Of a stretch of DNA of 64,000 nt, positions 25,044 through 36,316 are shown in pieces. The notes beneath the pieces were generated by a model that searched no databases, was not told the origin of the DNA, and saw only the letters and a list, made by a program, of their open reading frames with translations. Positions within the stretch are counted from its first letter, which is position 1, and each line of letters begins with the position of its first letter. The stretch is from Devosia sp. 66-22. Its GTDB lineage: Bacteria; Pseudomonadota; Alphaproteobacteria; Rhizobiales; Devosiaceae. Where the stretch lies: positions 62,128 through 126,127 of the forward strand of contig MKUZ01000024.1 in the NCBI GenBank assembly GCA_001899065.1. The letters are read 5' to 3'. A program made the translations under genes and the position numbers.

Positions 25044-25978
25044 TCGAGATCGAAGACGTCCGTGCCGCGCAGCGCCGTATCGCGGGCCATGTGCGGTACA
25101 CGCCGGCCATGCGCGCCACGGCCCTGCGGGACGGGCTCGGCGATTTCGATCTGTGGCTGAAGCTCGAGCTCTTGCAGGCCACCGGCTCGTTCAAGGCGCG
25201 CGGCGCCACCAACAAGCTGCTGTCGCTCGACAAGGCGGCGCTGGCGCGCGGCGTCGTCACCGCCTCGGGCGGCAATCATGGGCTCGCCACGGCGCGGGCC
25301 GGCTACATGGCCGGCGTTCCCGCCACCATCTTCCTGCCCACCAACGCGGCGCCGTCCAAGATCGAGAAGCTCAAGGCGTGGGGCGCGCAGACGCGGATCG
25401 TGGGCAGCGCCTGGCATGAATCGAACGAAGCGGCGATGGCCTTCAATCGCGAGGCCGGCGCCGCCTACTTCCATCCGTTCGCCGATCCGCTCGTGGTCGC
25501 CGGGCAGGGGACCGTCGGGCTCGAATGCCTCGACCAGATCGAGGGGCTCGATACCATCCTCGTCGCCATGGGCGGCGGCGGCCTGGTCAGCGGCGTGGCA
25601 ACCGCGATCAAGGCGCTGAAGCCCTCGGTGCGCGTCATCGGCATCGAAGCCGAAGGCTCGCCCGTGCTGCTGCGGGCGCTCGAGGCGGGCCGCAACATCG
25701 CGCTCGACCGGGTTACCACCAGCGTTGCCACCATGAGCTGCGCCAAGACCGACGATTCGATCTTTGAAACCGTGCGGGCGCGGGTCGACGACATCGTTCT
25801 CGTCAGCGATGACGAGATGCGCACGGCAGCGAAATGGCTGTGGTTCGAGCTCGGCCTTGCCGCCGACCTCAGCGGTGCCGCGGCCATCGCGGCGCTGCAT
25901 ACCGGTCGGGTGAAGCCGGCGGCGGGCAGCCAGGTCTGCGCCATCGTCTGTGGCGCGGGCCCCGACGCCCTCCTCTGA
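25040..25978 (+). CDS. PLP-dependent threonine dehydratase-like enzyme (EutB-like)
   Basis: 312 residues, fold-type II PLP enzyme. The PLP lysine is in TGSFKARGATNKLL, the PLP-phosphate loop is MGGGGLVSGVA, and SGGNHGLATA is the substrate-binding Asn loop. At 312 residues it is catalytic domain only, with no ACT regulatory domain, as in serine/threonine dehydratases of the degradative type and in EutB of the ectoine loci. EutB is proposed to dehydrate a hydroxyectoine-derived diaminobutyrate. TTG start overlapping the deacylase stop. Such enzymes release enamines, the substrates of RidA proteins such as the one at 17879. Confidence 0.85.
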   Translation: MIEIEDVRAAQRRIAGHVRYTPAMRATALRDGLGDFDLWLKLELLQATGSFKARGATNKLLSLDKAALARGVVTASGGNHGLATARAGYMAGVPATIFLPTNAAPSKIEKLKAWGAQTRIVGSAWHESNEAAMAFNREAGAAYFHPFADPLVVAGQGTVGLECLDQIEGLDTILVAMGGGGLVSGVATAIKALKPSVRVIGIEAEGSPVLLRALEAGRNIALDRVTTSVATMSCAKTDDSIFETVRARVDDIVLVSDDEMRTAAKWLWFELGLAADLSGAAAIAALHTGRVKPAAGSQVCAIVCGAGPDALL

Positions 25979-25997
25979 AGTCAGGCGGCCGGCGGGC

Positions 25998-27791
<1,794 letters not shown>

Positions 27792-28130
27792 TCAGGCCTT
27801 GAGTGACAGGGTTGCGAGCATGAAACCGGTCATGCTGTCCGGCAGTTCCGCCCTGAGCCGCAGATAGTGGCCGAAATGGCCGAGCCGCGCCATGCTGACG
27901 CCGTCGACCTCGGTGGGGATGGCGAGGCTCGTGCCTTCGTCCACCCAGCGCATGCCGTCGAGCGAGATTTGCACATGCGCCTTGGCGCCAGCCCCGAGCG
28001 TGCCCGCCTCGAGCGTGCGCACCATGATGATGGCTTCGCGGGCCCAGCTCGCCTCGTAGGGCTCGGTCGTCGACCCGTCGACCCAGTCCTCACCGCGCGC
28101 GATGACGGCCGTGTAGCTCTCCGCCAGCAT
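27792..28130 (-). CDS. Unrecognised small protein, copy A of a duplicated two-gene module
   Basis: 112 residues, soluble, no signal peptide. The most conserved stretch against the copy at 37188 is VQIS-x-DGMRWVDEG; TEPYEASWAREAIIMVR and the terminal LATLSLKA also match. The predicted content is mostly beta strand. The ATG at 28130 overlaps the stop of the larger partner by one base (TAATG), so the two are coupled. I do not recognise the family. Always found next to its larger partner in this window, it may be a subunit or an accessory beta-domain of it. Confidence 0.78.
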   Translation of the reverse strand: MLAESYTAVIARGEDWVDGSTTEPYEASWAREAIIMVRTLEAGTLGAGAKAHVQISLDGMRWVDEGTSLAIPTEVDGVSMARLGHFGHYLRLRAELPDSMTGFMLATLSLKA

Positions 28131-28984
28131 TACCAGTCTCCCGACAAGAGGATAGAGTCGAAATAGAGGAAGGCGCGCCGATCCGAATCGCTGTCGACGA
28201 AGGGAATGACATTGAACAAATTCTGCAGGTTCGGCATCGCGTCGAACTTCAGCGTCCCCAGTCCCGACAGGTCGAGCACCAAATCGTTGCACTGCAGCTC
28301 GGTGTAGCGCAGCGTGCGGATATCGAAGCCAAGGCGGAAATAGTGCCAGTTCACCTTGGTTGGAATCTCGTTATAGCAGATCAACTGGTGACCGCCGGGG
28401 ATGTCCTTCCAGTTCTCCTCGCCGTAGTGGTAGATCGTCACCGTGCGGTCGCCGACATTGTCGAAGTCGACGCTTTGCTCCTTGTACTGCCACTTGTTCT
28501 GCAGCTTGCCGTCCAGCGCGTTGAGGTAGCGGACCTGCGGCAGCACGCGGTGCTTGCTGTCCTGCACGTCGAACACCACGCCCCATGAGCGCACGTCGCT
28601 GTCGGAGAGTTCGAGCTGCGTCGCCTCGGGCTTGTAGGTGAAGAAGCACTCGAGCTGCATCGTGCAGGCGCGCGGGAAGGTCATGCGCTTGAGGCTCACG
28701 GTCTGCGAACCGCGGCCGGGGCGCGAGGCGAGCTTGAGCGCATAGGAGCCGGTCAGCGCGCCATGCGTGCCGCCGTCCCACTGCGTCAAATTGCTCAGCA
28801 TGGGCGGCGTAAACTGCTTGTAGCCCGGATGCATCGTCCGCAGGCTGCCGGTGTAATTGCCCAGCAGTTCGGTCCAGCCCGACATGCCCTGGCTGAAATC
28901 GTCGTAAAACATGATGCGGGGCAGGGGGTCGAAGCGACTGAGGTTGATGTCCGGTCGCTGCCCGGCTTGTGAAGTGCTGATCAT
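28130..28984 (-). CDS. Unrecognised beta-rich protein, copy A of a duplicated two-gene module
   Basis: 284 residues from the ATG at 28984, matching the start context of copy B; the frame is open to 29074. No signal peptide. It opens with FDPLPRIMFYDDFSQGMSGWTELLGNY, which resembles the entry of lectin/laminin-G-type beta-sandwich domains. The best conserved blocks against copy B (36317) are CYNEIPTK-x-NWHYF-x-LGFDIR, LQCND, PNLQNLFNV and RRAFLYFDSILLSGDW. First gene of the operon reading through the small partner, aldolase and aldo/keto reductase. Function unknown; a sugar-binding or sugar-transforming role is inferred from context only. Confidence 0.78.
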   Translation of the reverse strand: MISTSQAGQRPDINLSRFDPLPRIMFYDDFSQGMSGWTELLGNYTGSLRTMHPGYKQFTPPMLSNLTQWDGGTHGALTGSYALKLASRPGRGSQTVSLKRMTFPRACTMQLECFFTYKPEATQLELSDSDVRSWGVVFDVQDSKHRVLPQVRYLNALDGKLQNKWQYKEQSVDFDNVGDRTVTIYHYGEENWKDIPGGHQLICYNEIPTKVNWHYFRLGFDIRTLRYTELQCNDLVLDLSGLGTLKFDAMPNLQNLFNVIPFVDSDSDRRAFLYFDSILLSGDW

Positions 28985-29073
28985 TGGAACGCTGGGGCCT
29001 CTGTGAAACCGATCGGTGCGGAGCAATTGCCGCGCGTCTGGGGGCGGGTCGGGAACGTCCCTCCACTCCGTCA

Positions 29074-29102
29074 CATGTAAAAGCAGGTTTTGTTAGTGTC
29101 AA
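29074..29102 (-). promoter_or_regulatory. Promoter of the module-A operon
   Basis: On the minus strand TTGACA (29097-29102), a 17-bp spacer and TACATG (29074-29079). The -35 is perfect and the -10 moderate; it reads toward the start at 28984. Confidence 0.5.
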
Positions 29103-29335
29103 CATAGCTCGGCCTGGCGGAGGCGTTACGAGAGGCGTTGCTAGGGGTGTGTGCAGGCAGCGGGGAGCCTGTATTTCGCGCCTTCGGCGCCGGCGGATTG
29201 AGTGGAATGGCCCAGGGACTAGTTGTCGCGGGCCTTCAGACGCTCGGCTCCGGCGTCCACTGGTCGAGCGGTCGTCGCACGGAGCGGGGTGGGGCAGGCG
29301 AAGACCCTCCGCCTGCTGCCGCATCGAACTTTTGC

Positions 29336-29366
29336 TTGACACCAATGATAGTGACTATCGTATATG
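29336..29366 (+). promoter_or_regulatory. Promoter and operator of the sugar importer operon
   Basis: TTGACA at 29336-29341, with a TATATG/GTATAT -10 at about 29360-29366. GATAG-TGA-CTATC (29347-29359), a perfect 5-bp-arm palindrome, lies in the spacer, a classic repressor position. It differs from the IclR-type palindromes near 36 kb, so a regulator outside this locus (a GntR type would fit) may act here. Confidence 0.6.
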
Positions 29367-29408
29367 AAACGTCCGGCTAGAAAAGTGCCGGTACGGGAGG
29401 AAACGCCA

Positions 29409-30677
29409 ATGCTACGCAAGATCCTGGCCACCGCCGTCCTTCTCGCTGCCACCGCGGGAAGCGTTTCGGCACAGGAGCCGCGGACCCTGACCATCATTTC
29501 CCACAACGTCCACAAGACCGCCGCCACCGGCGGCGACCTCGCCACCGCGCAGAACATCGCGGGCGAGTGGGCGGAGCGGAACAATGTCACCCTCAATTGG
29601 GTCACGCTCGATATCGGCCCGCTGCATGATCGCCTGCTGCGCGAGATGAGCCTGGGCGAAACCAGCGTCGACCTGGCCGCCGTGCTCAATACGCGCATCG
29701 TGCCCAGTGTCGCGAGTCTGCTCGAGCCGCTCGATCCGCATATGCAGGCCAATCCCATCGAGGATTTCGACGGCATCGCCGAAGGCTTGCGCAATGCGAC
29801 GGTGATCGACGGCAAGCGCGTCGCGGTCCCTTATCGCCACGCGACAAACGCCCTGCACTTCAACAAGACGCTGCTCGCCGAGCGCGGCGTCGCCGTGCCC
29901 GCCACGCTCAACGAGATGCTCGCCGCGGCCCGCGCCGCCACCTACACGCGTGACGACGGCACGCGGGTCTATGGCCTCGTGACAACGCTCGACACGCATG
30001 TCACCGCGCTGCAGTTCCTCAGCGCGTTCGGCGCGGTCTATATCGACGCCGATCTCAATGTGCGCGCCAACTCGCCGGAGATGGTCGCCGGCCTCACCGA
30101 GCTCGCCAATCTCTACAAGGAAGGCGTGCTGCCCTCCAACGTCACGGCGCTCGGCCTCGACGAGCTGATCGCCACCATGCGCGAAGGCCGCGGCGTGTTT
30201 GCGATCAATCCGTTCTCGCGTTACACCGCGCTCAACGATCCGGCCGCCTCGCTCTATCCGGGCCAGATCGACGTCATGCCGTTCCCCACCAACGAGCCCG
30301 GCAAGGCTTCGGCCAACACCGAGTTCTGGTCATGGGCCATCCCGGCCAATTCCAAGCAGAAGGACCTCGCCTACGACCTCATCCGCGAGCTGTCGGGCAA
30401 GGATGCGACGGTTCGTGCGGCGCTCAACGGCAACGGCCCGGTGCGGCCGGCGGCCTATGACGATCCGCGCATCATCGAGAAGCTGCCCTATGCCGCCGCC
30501 GAAGCGATCGGCCTGAGGGATGCCTCGGTTGCCGTGCCGGCCTTCGCGGGCGCCGTCGAAGCCACCACCATCTTCATCGAGGAGATGCAGGCGGCCGTGC
30601 TTGGGCTCAAGACTCCCGAAGACGCGGCGGCCGCGCTCCAGACGCGCGCCGAAGAGCTGGTCGCGAAGTCGAAATAA
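29409..30677 (+). CDS. Sugar ABC transporter solute-binding protein
   Basis: 422-residue family-1 periplasmic binding protein. The signal peptide ends near VSA before QEPRTLTII. The ATG at 29409 follows GGGAGGAAA; upstream in-frame codons lie in the promoter region. Landmarks: VAVPYRHATNALHFNKTLL, YGLVTTLDTHVTALQFLSAFGA and INPFSRYTALNDP. First gene of a complete importer operon with two permeases and an ATPase. A 10-bp-stem hairpin follows the stop. Confidence 0.92.
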   Translation: MLRKILATAVLLAATAGSVSAQEPRTLTIISHNVHKTAATGGDLATAQNIAGEWAERNNVTLNWVTLDIGPLHDRLLREMSLGETSVDLAAVLNTRIVPSVASLLEPLDPHMQANPIEDFDGIAEGLRNATVIDGKRVAVPYRHATNALHFNKTLLAERGVAVPATLNEMLAAARAATYTRDDGTRVYGLVTTLDTHVTALQFLSAFGAVYIDADLNVRANSPEMVAGLTELANLYKEGVLPSNVTALGLDELIATMREGRGVFAINPFSRYTALNDPAASLYPGQIDVMPFPTNEPGKASANTEFWSWAIPANSKQKDLAYDLIRELSGKDATVRAALNGNGPVRPAAYDDPRIIEKLPYAAAEAIGLRDASVAVPAFAGAVEATTIFIEEMQAAVLGLKTPEDAAAALQTRAEELVAKSK

Positions 30678-30695
30678 CCGCACACTAGGATTGCA

Positions 30696-30725
30696 ACCGC
30701 CGCGCGGCGCCCGCTGCGCGGCGGT
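30696..30725 (+). terminator. Intercistronic hairpin after the binding protein
   Basis: ACCGCCGCGC, a 10-nt loop, then GCGCGGCGGT with perfect 10-bp arms, in the 79-bp gap before the permease. No T-run. Same position as the hairpins after the other binding-protein genes. Confidence 0.6.
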
Positions 30726-30756
30726 CTGAAATTCCGGATCTGGGGAAGAGCGAGAG

Positions 30757-31629
30757 ATGAGGCGACTGAACCCGGCTGCCATCCTGATGCTGGCGCCCAC
30801 CCATCTCCTGCTCTTTCTCGTGATCGCTCTGCCGTCGATCTATGTGTTCTGGCTGAGCCTCAACGAGTCGACCTACGGCTCCGACCTGACCTTCGTCGGC
30901 TTCAACAATTACGTGACGGTGCTCACCAGTCCCTATTTCTGGCGAGCGGCGCTCAACACGCTGATCGTCGTCAACGCCGTCGTCTACATCGAACTGCTCA
31001 TCGCCATCGGCATGGCGGCGCTGTTCCTGGGCGGCGTGCGCTACCCAAAGATCATGTTCGCCATCGTTCTCATGCCCTACGCCATCTCCGAGGTCGTGGG
31101 TGTGCTGGTGTGGAAGATCATGCTCAACACCGGCAGCGGCGTCCTGGCGCGCACCATCGAGGCGCTGGGCTTCGGCATGTTCAACTGGAGCGTGTCGCCG
31201 CCGCTGGCGCTCAGCGTGGTGACGCTGATCTCGATCTGGCATCATTTGCCGTTCACCTTCCTCCTCATCTATGCGGGCATGCTGGCGATCCCCAAGTCTC
31301 TCTACGAAGCATCGCGCATCGACGGGGCCTCGCGGTGGCAGGAATTCTGGCGCATCACGCTGCCGCTCACCGTCCCCGCGATCCTGATCTCGCTGATCTT
31401 CCGCTTCGTGTTCGCCTTCCGCCTGTTCTCGGAAGTCTGGCTGCTCACCGCGGGCGGTCCGGCGCGTCTCACCGAAGTGCTCGCCGTCTACCTCTACCAG
31501 AGCGGCTTCAAATACGGCGAGTTCGGCACTGCGTCGGCCACGGGCTGGCTCATGGTACTCGGCTCGCTCGGTGTCGCCTCTGTCTATCTGTGGGCAATGC
31601 ACCGGAGGATGGTCTCGGGCAATGACTGA
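30757..31629 (+). CDS. Sugar ABC transporter permease (MalF/UgpA type)
   Basis: 290 residues, six predicted helices from ILMLAPTHLLLFLVIALPSI onward. EAA loop YEASRIDGASRWQEFWRITLP. It overlaps the next permease by 8 nt. Part of the only sugar importer in the window that carries its own ATPase gene. Confidence 0.93.
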   Translation: MRRLNPAAILMLAPTHLLLFLVIALPSIYVFWLSLNESTYGSDLTFVGFNNYVTVLTSPYFWRAALNTLIVVNAVVYIELLIAIGMAALFLGGVRYPKIMFAIVLMPYAISEVVGVLVWKIMLNTGSGVLARTIEALGFGMFNWSVSPPLALSVVTLISIWHHLPFTFLLIYAGMLAIPKSLYEASRIDGASRWQEFWRITLPLTVPAILISLIFRFVFAFRLFSEVWLLTAGGPARLTEVLAVYLYQSGFKYGEFGTASATGWLMVLGSLGVASVYLWAMHRRMVSGND

Positions 31630-32497
31630 AGCCACTCCCATCGTCCTGCCGAACATGGCCGCGCGCCGCGTCGCCGGCATCGCGCGTGCCATCGTACGCA
31701 CCGCGCTGTTCGCGCTCATCATCGTGTGGTCGGCGTTTCCGATCCTCTACATCGTGGTCTCCTCCTTCAAGCAGCAGAAGGAGATCTTCAAATACCCGCC
31801 CGACATCATCTTCACGCCCACCTTCGAGCACTACGCGGCGCTCGCCACCAAGTGGACGGGTTTCTTCCCCACCATGGGCAACAGCCTCATCGTCGCCGTC
31901 GGTGCCACGATCCTCGCCTGCGTCGCGAGCATCCTGTCGGGCTTTGTCTATTCGCGCTATGCCAACCGGTTCCTTGCCGGCTCGGTGCTCTATCTTATCG
32001 CCATCCGCCTGTTGCCGCCCATCGTGGTCACCCTGCCACTCTTTCCCGTGGTCGACGCCCTCAAGCTCAGCGACACGCATCTTGTGCTCATCATTCTCTA
32101 CGCGACCTTCTGGGTGTCGCTGTGCACGATGATCATGAAGACTTTCATCGACAAGATTCCGCGCACGCTCGATGAGGCGGCCGTCGTTGATGGCGCGACG
32201 ACGATGCAGACTCTCGTGCGCGTCATTATGCCCCTGGCGCTGCAGGGCATCGCCGCCTGCGCCATCTTCGTGTTCGTCTTTGCGTGGAACGAATATCTGT
32301 TCGCGCTGATCTTCACCACGCAGCACGCCAAGACCGCACCGCTCATCATCTCCGAGGTGATGGACGCGGTGAGCGGCACCAATTGGGGCGTGCTGTTCGC
32401 CGGTGTCACCGTGCAACTGCTGCCCGTGACACTGCTCGTCATGCTTGCCCAGAGATTCCTCATCGCCGGCCTCACCGCCGGGTCGGTGAAGGGCTGA
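31622..32497 (+). CDS. Sugar ABC transporter permease (MalG/UgpE type)
   Basis: 291 residues from the ATG at 31622, inside the end of the preceding gene. Six helices; EAA loop DEAAVVDGATTMQTLVRVIMP; C-terminal AQRFLIAGLTAGSVKG. Partner of the 30757 permease. Confidence 0.93.
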   Translation: MTEATPIVLPNMAARRVAGIARAIVRTALFALIIVWSAFPILYIVVSSFKQQKEIFKYPPDIIFTPTFEHYAALATKWTGFFPTMGNSLIVAVGATILACVASILSGFVYSRYANRFLAGSVLYLIAIRLLPPIVVTLPLFPVVDALKLSDTHLVLIILYATFWVSLCTMIMKTFIDKIPRTLDEAAVVDGATTMQTLVRVIMPLALQGIAACAIFVFVFAWNEYLFALIFTTQHAKTAPLIISEVMDAVSGTNWGVLFAGVTVQLLPVTLLVMLAQRFLIAGLTAGSVKG

Positions 32498-32517
32498 TTT
32501 GAAAGGATGCCTGGCTG

Positions 32518-33605
<1,088 letters not shown>

Positions 33606-33609
<4 letters not shown>

Positions 33610-33935
33610 GCGGGCTCGCCGCCCTCCTCGGTCGTCTCGATGCTGTGCTCGTCGCGGCGGTGACGGACGGAGAGGTCGGTGTTGTTCGCTCGCTGCGCCT
33701 GCATGTGGGCGGCCTGGCCGGTGACCTGCCGGAGCCGGCGAGGCTGCTGGCGCTGGGCGACAGGCTCTTTGCCTGTCCGCGCGTTCGCGAAGCGGAATCG
33801 GGCAGCGCGAGGTTGTGCGTGTGGGAGGGCGGTCAGGTGGCAACCGTCAGCGCGTCGCCCGCGCCCCGGACTGTCGTCGTCCTCACCGTGCTCGGCTCGG
33901 GCGGCGCGCTGCATCTGTGCGAGCGCTCGCCGTGA
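33606..33935 (+). CDS. Unrecognised small protein in the importer operon
   Basis: 109 residues with GTG start in a GTGA overlap with the ATPase stop, and a GTGA overlap into the next gene, so it is clearly part of the operon. No signal peptide. It is rich in Leu/Val/Gly, with alternating strands such as LVAAVTDGEVGVVRSLRLHVGG and TVVVLTVLGSGGALHLC. Family not recognised; a beta-rich accessory protein is all that can be inferred. Confidence 0.65.
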
Positions 33936-35047
33936 CCGCGGGCATCATCCTTGCCGGCGGCAGCCGCTCGCACCAGGAGAACTACGCCACCGCCTTCGCC
34001 GCCGCCGGCTGCAGGCTGCTGGCCGTGGGCGTTGCGCCGGGCCTCGACGAGGCCGAAGCCGCCCGTCATGCCGAGCTCGCTGCCAGCCTGGGGCTCCCCT
34101 TGCTGCCGCTCGAGGCGGCCGTCGCGCTGCCGGGGGCGTCGATCGCCAGCATCTGTGTGAGCTTGCCGCATCGGCCCCGGGTAGCGGCGCTCTGTGCCGC
34201 CGCGGGGCTCCACCTTTATCTCGACAAGCCGCTCGCCGGCAGCGCCGAGGATGCGGCGGCCATTGCCGCCGCCGTCCACGTAGCCGGCGTCGGCGCGCAG
34301 GTGTTCAGCCATGTCACGGCCGACTGGGCGCGGGCGGCACGGGCGGCCATCCGCGAGGGGCGGCTCGGCCGCATCCTTGCCGTCCATTCCGACATGCTGA
34401 TGGCCAAGGGCCTTTCCGCCATCGTTGCATCGAAAGTCCGTCAGGAGCACGGGACCTTCACTGACTTTGGGCGGGATCTCGTCAAACGCGAGCTCACCGA
34501 TATGGGCATTTACCCCGTCTCGCTCGTCGCCTGGCTGCTGGGCACGCGCGCGCTCTCGGTGCAGGCCGTCACGGCAAACCACGCCTTCGCCCAGCACCTC
34601 GAGCACGATGTCGAGGACTACGGCGCCATGCTGGTCGACTTCGACGATGGCGTCGTGGCCAGCATCACCTGCGGGCGCGTCGGCTGGCATGCCTGGCGCC
34701 GGCCCTTCCTCGCGCGTGTCGTCATCGTCGGCGAACGGGACACGCTGGTCTTCGACAGCGAACCCCCTGAGCTTACGCTCACCAGTGGCCGTGGCGTCGC
34801 GCCGCCTGGTTTCAACGCCATCGACCCGATGGAGATGTGGCTTTCGACGCAGGCCAGCCCGCGGCCCCAGCCTGCCGTCTCCGCCATCCCACTGGGCGGC
34901 GGCACGCCCGACGTCGCCGCGTTCCTCGCCATGCTCGCCGGCAGTGAGCCGGCCGGGATCGACGCCGGCGCGGCGGCGCATCACTGCGCTATCATCGCCG
35001 CCGCCTACCTCTCCGCCGCCGAGAAGCGTGCGGTCGCAGTGGCTTAG
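33932..35047 (+). CDS. Gfo/Idh/MocA family oxidoreductase
   Basis: 371 residues from the GTG at 33932 overlapping the upstream stop. The N-terminal Rossmann part is shortened and atypical: GIILAGGSRSHQENYATAFAAAGCRLLAVGV in place of the usual GxGxxG. The LYLDKPLAGSAEDAAAI motif (Lys of the EKP triad, with D for E) and the C-terminal beta-sheet domain with DFGRDLVKRELTDMGIYPVSLVAWLLG are typical of the family. It probably oxidises a sugar or inositol-like substrate with NAD(P). The stop overlaps the convergent IclR gene. Confidence 0.83.
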   Translation: MTAGIILAGGSRSHQENYATAFAAAGCRLLAVGVAPGLDEAEAARHAELAASLGLPLLPLEAAVALPGASIASICVSLPHRPRVAALCAAAGLHLYLDKPLAGSAEDAAAIAAAVHVAGVGAQVFSHVTADWARAARAAIREGRLGRILAVHSDMLMAKGLSAIVASKVRQEHGTFTDFGRDLVKRELTDMGIYPVSLVAWLLGTRALSVQAVTANHAFAQHLEHDVEDYGAMLVDFDDGVVASITCGRVGWHAWRRPFLARVVIVGERDTLVFDSEPPELTLTSGRGVAPPGFNAIDPMEMWLSTQASPRPQPAVSAIPLGGGTPDVAAFLAMLAGSEPAGIDAGAAAHHCAIIAAAYLSAAEKRAVAVA

Positions 35048-35862
35048 TCGGTGCCGGGGTCGCGATGGCCGAGTTCGCGCGACAGCTTCCGTGCTGCCAG
35101 GTCCAGCCTGTCGCTCGCCTCGGCCGGCGTCACCACCACGCGCTTATGATGCAGGAACGGCACCGTCAGCGCCGCCACGGTGGTGCCGAAATGGTTGTAG
35201 ATCGGCCGGCTGATGGTCAGCAGGCCGCTCACGAAGTAGCTCTCGCGCTGCTCCTTGCCGGCACCGCCGATCTCGGCGACGCGCTCGCGGAACTGCTGCA
35301 GCACCTCGGGCGCCACGATGCGCGTCATCGAGCGGAACAGCGCCTCGCGCTTGGCTTCCGGCAGTTGCGCCAGCAGCAGATTGCCCGAGCTCGCCTCCCA
35401 CACCGGCAGGCGGGCGCCCAGCGTCACCGAATACTGGCGGGGCAGGGGCGAATCGACCTGCGCGATGATCAGGATGTCGAGCCCGTCGAGCACCGCCAGA
35501 TGGCAGGACTGCTCGATGTCGATCGCCAGCTCTTCCATGATCGGCAGCGCCAGTGCCGACAGCGAATGCACGCGCGGCATCGCATGGGCGAGGCGGAACA
35601 GCTTCATCGTCACCGCATAGCGGTCGCCATCGGCGTTGCGCTCGAGATAGCCGCGTGCCTCGAGCAATTGCACGGTGCGGTAGATCTCGCTGATCGTCCG
35701 CCCCAGCCGCTCGGCCAGGGTCGCCATGGGCAGCCCCGTGGCCTCGGTCGAGAGCAGTTCGAGGATGTCCAACGCCTTGTCGACGGCAGGAACGCGATAG
35801 CGCGTCTGCCTCTCTGCGGAATCGTCAGCGTCCAGCAGTCCCGCTTCGGGCGCGCGCGCCAT
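35044..35862 (-). CDS. IclR family transcriptional regulator
   Basis: 272 residues. Winged helix VDKALDILELLSTEATGLPMATLAERLGRTISEIYRTVQLLEARGYLER at about 27-76. The effector domain includes LALPIMEELAIDIEQSCHLAVLDGLDILIIAQVDSP and GARLPVWEASSGNLLL. It is divergent from the module-B operon (36317 onward), with two copies of an IclR-type palindrome, one near each gene. Likely regulator of the sugar-acid pathway in this region. Confidence 0.93.
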   Translation of the reverse strand: MARAPEAGLLDADDSAERQTRYRVPAVDKALDILELLSTEATGLPMATLAERLGRTISEIYRTVQLLEARGYLERNADGDRYAVTMKLFRLAHAMPRVHSLSALALPIMEELAIDIEQSCHLAVLDGLDILIIAQVDSPLPRQYSVTLGARLPVWEASSGNLLLAQLPEAKREALFRSMTRIVAPEVLQQFRERVAEIGGAGKEQRESYFVSGLLTISRPIYNHFGTTVAALTVPFLHHKRVVVTPAEASDRLDLAARKLSRELGHRDPGTD

Positions 35863-35963
35863 CCGGAATCTCCCTCTGTGTAGCTTGCTTACCAGCTTCC
35901 CCGCTCCCCTTTCCAGAGACCCCGTCGCAATCGTCCCGGAGACCCTATCTCAATGTCTGTCTC

Positions 35964-35977
35964 TTTCTTATAGGAAA
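35964..35977. promoter_or_regulatory. IclR-type operator, site 1
   Basis: TTTC-TTATAG-GAAA; its reverse complement begins TTTCCTATAAGA, identical to site 2 at 36183. IclR proteins often bind T/G-x-TTCC-N-A/T-rich-GGAA palindromes. It lies upstream of the iclR start (35862). Confidence 0.65.
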
Positions 35978-36182
35978 GTAAATTGTACCAGTGGATATCG
36001 TGGTTGAGGGTCCCGGTGGCCGTCATTGGCGTATAGGTCCACGCTGGTCGTCACGTCATCGGCTGCATGATGCTGAATTGCCGTGGCAGATGGAGCAGGC
36101 CGGGCCGACCTCGAGGGAGCTGGCAGGCAGCAGTTTTGGCTTGCCCCCACCTGTCACATCTGCGATCATCTACAAAAGTCAG

Positions 36183-36194
36183 TTTCCTATAAGA
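36183..36194. promoter_or_regulatory. IclR-type operator, site 2
   Basis: TTTCCTATAAGA, the inverted copy of the 35964 site, 122 bp before the start of module B. The pairing of two identical elements flanking one divergent gap supports control of both directions by the IclR protein. Confidence 0.65.
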
Positions 36195-36316
36195 TGAGAA
36201 TCAATGATCCGACGACTATCTGCCCTGTGCCGCGGCCGAAGGTGCCGCGCCGGGCAATCTCGAGGTGACGATCCCGTCGCGCGTTTCGACCAACAAGACC
36301 AACCGGGAGGATATTG

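Larger units (their letters stand above)
28985..29408. other. 424-bp divergent intergenic region
   Basis: It separates the module-A operon (reading left) from the sugar importer operon (reading right). It holds a left-facing promoter near 29074-29102 and a right-facing promoter with palindrome near 29336-29366. Between them is a GC-rich stretch with a small GCGCC-TTC-GGCGC hairpin at about 29178-29190. Short open frames in it have no ribosome site or recognisable content and were not called. Confidence 0.6.
35863..36316. other. 454-bp divergent intergenic region
   Basis: Lies between the IclR gene and module B. It holds two matching palindromes (35964 and 36183). The last 110 bp contain an open frame after a stop at about 36204 with codons reading EVTIPSRVSTNKTNRED. 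That looks protein-coding but has no start and runs into the module-B ribosome site, so it may be a gene remnant. Nothing else was recognised. Confidence 0.55.

Noticed and set aside
29138-29380. Short open frames in the 29 kb divergent gap
   Set aside because: They overlap the importer promoter and palindrome and have no ribosome site.
36003-36197. Short open frame in the IclR-module B gap
   Set aside because: No ribosome site, atypical composition, and it runs into the operator at 36183.
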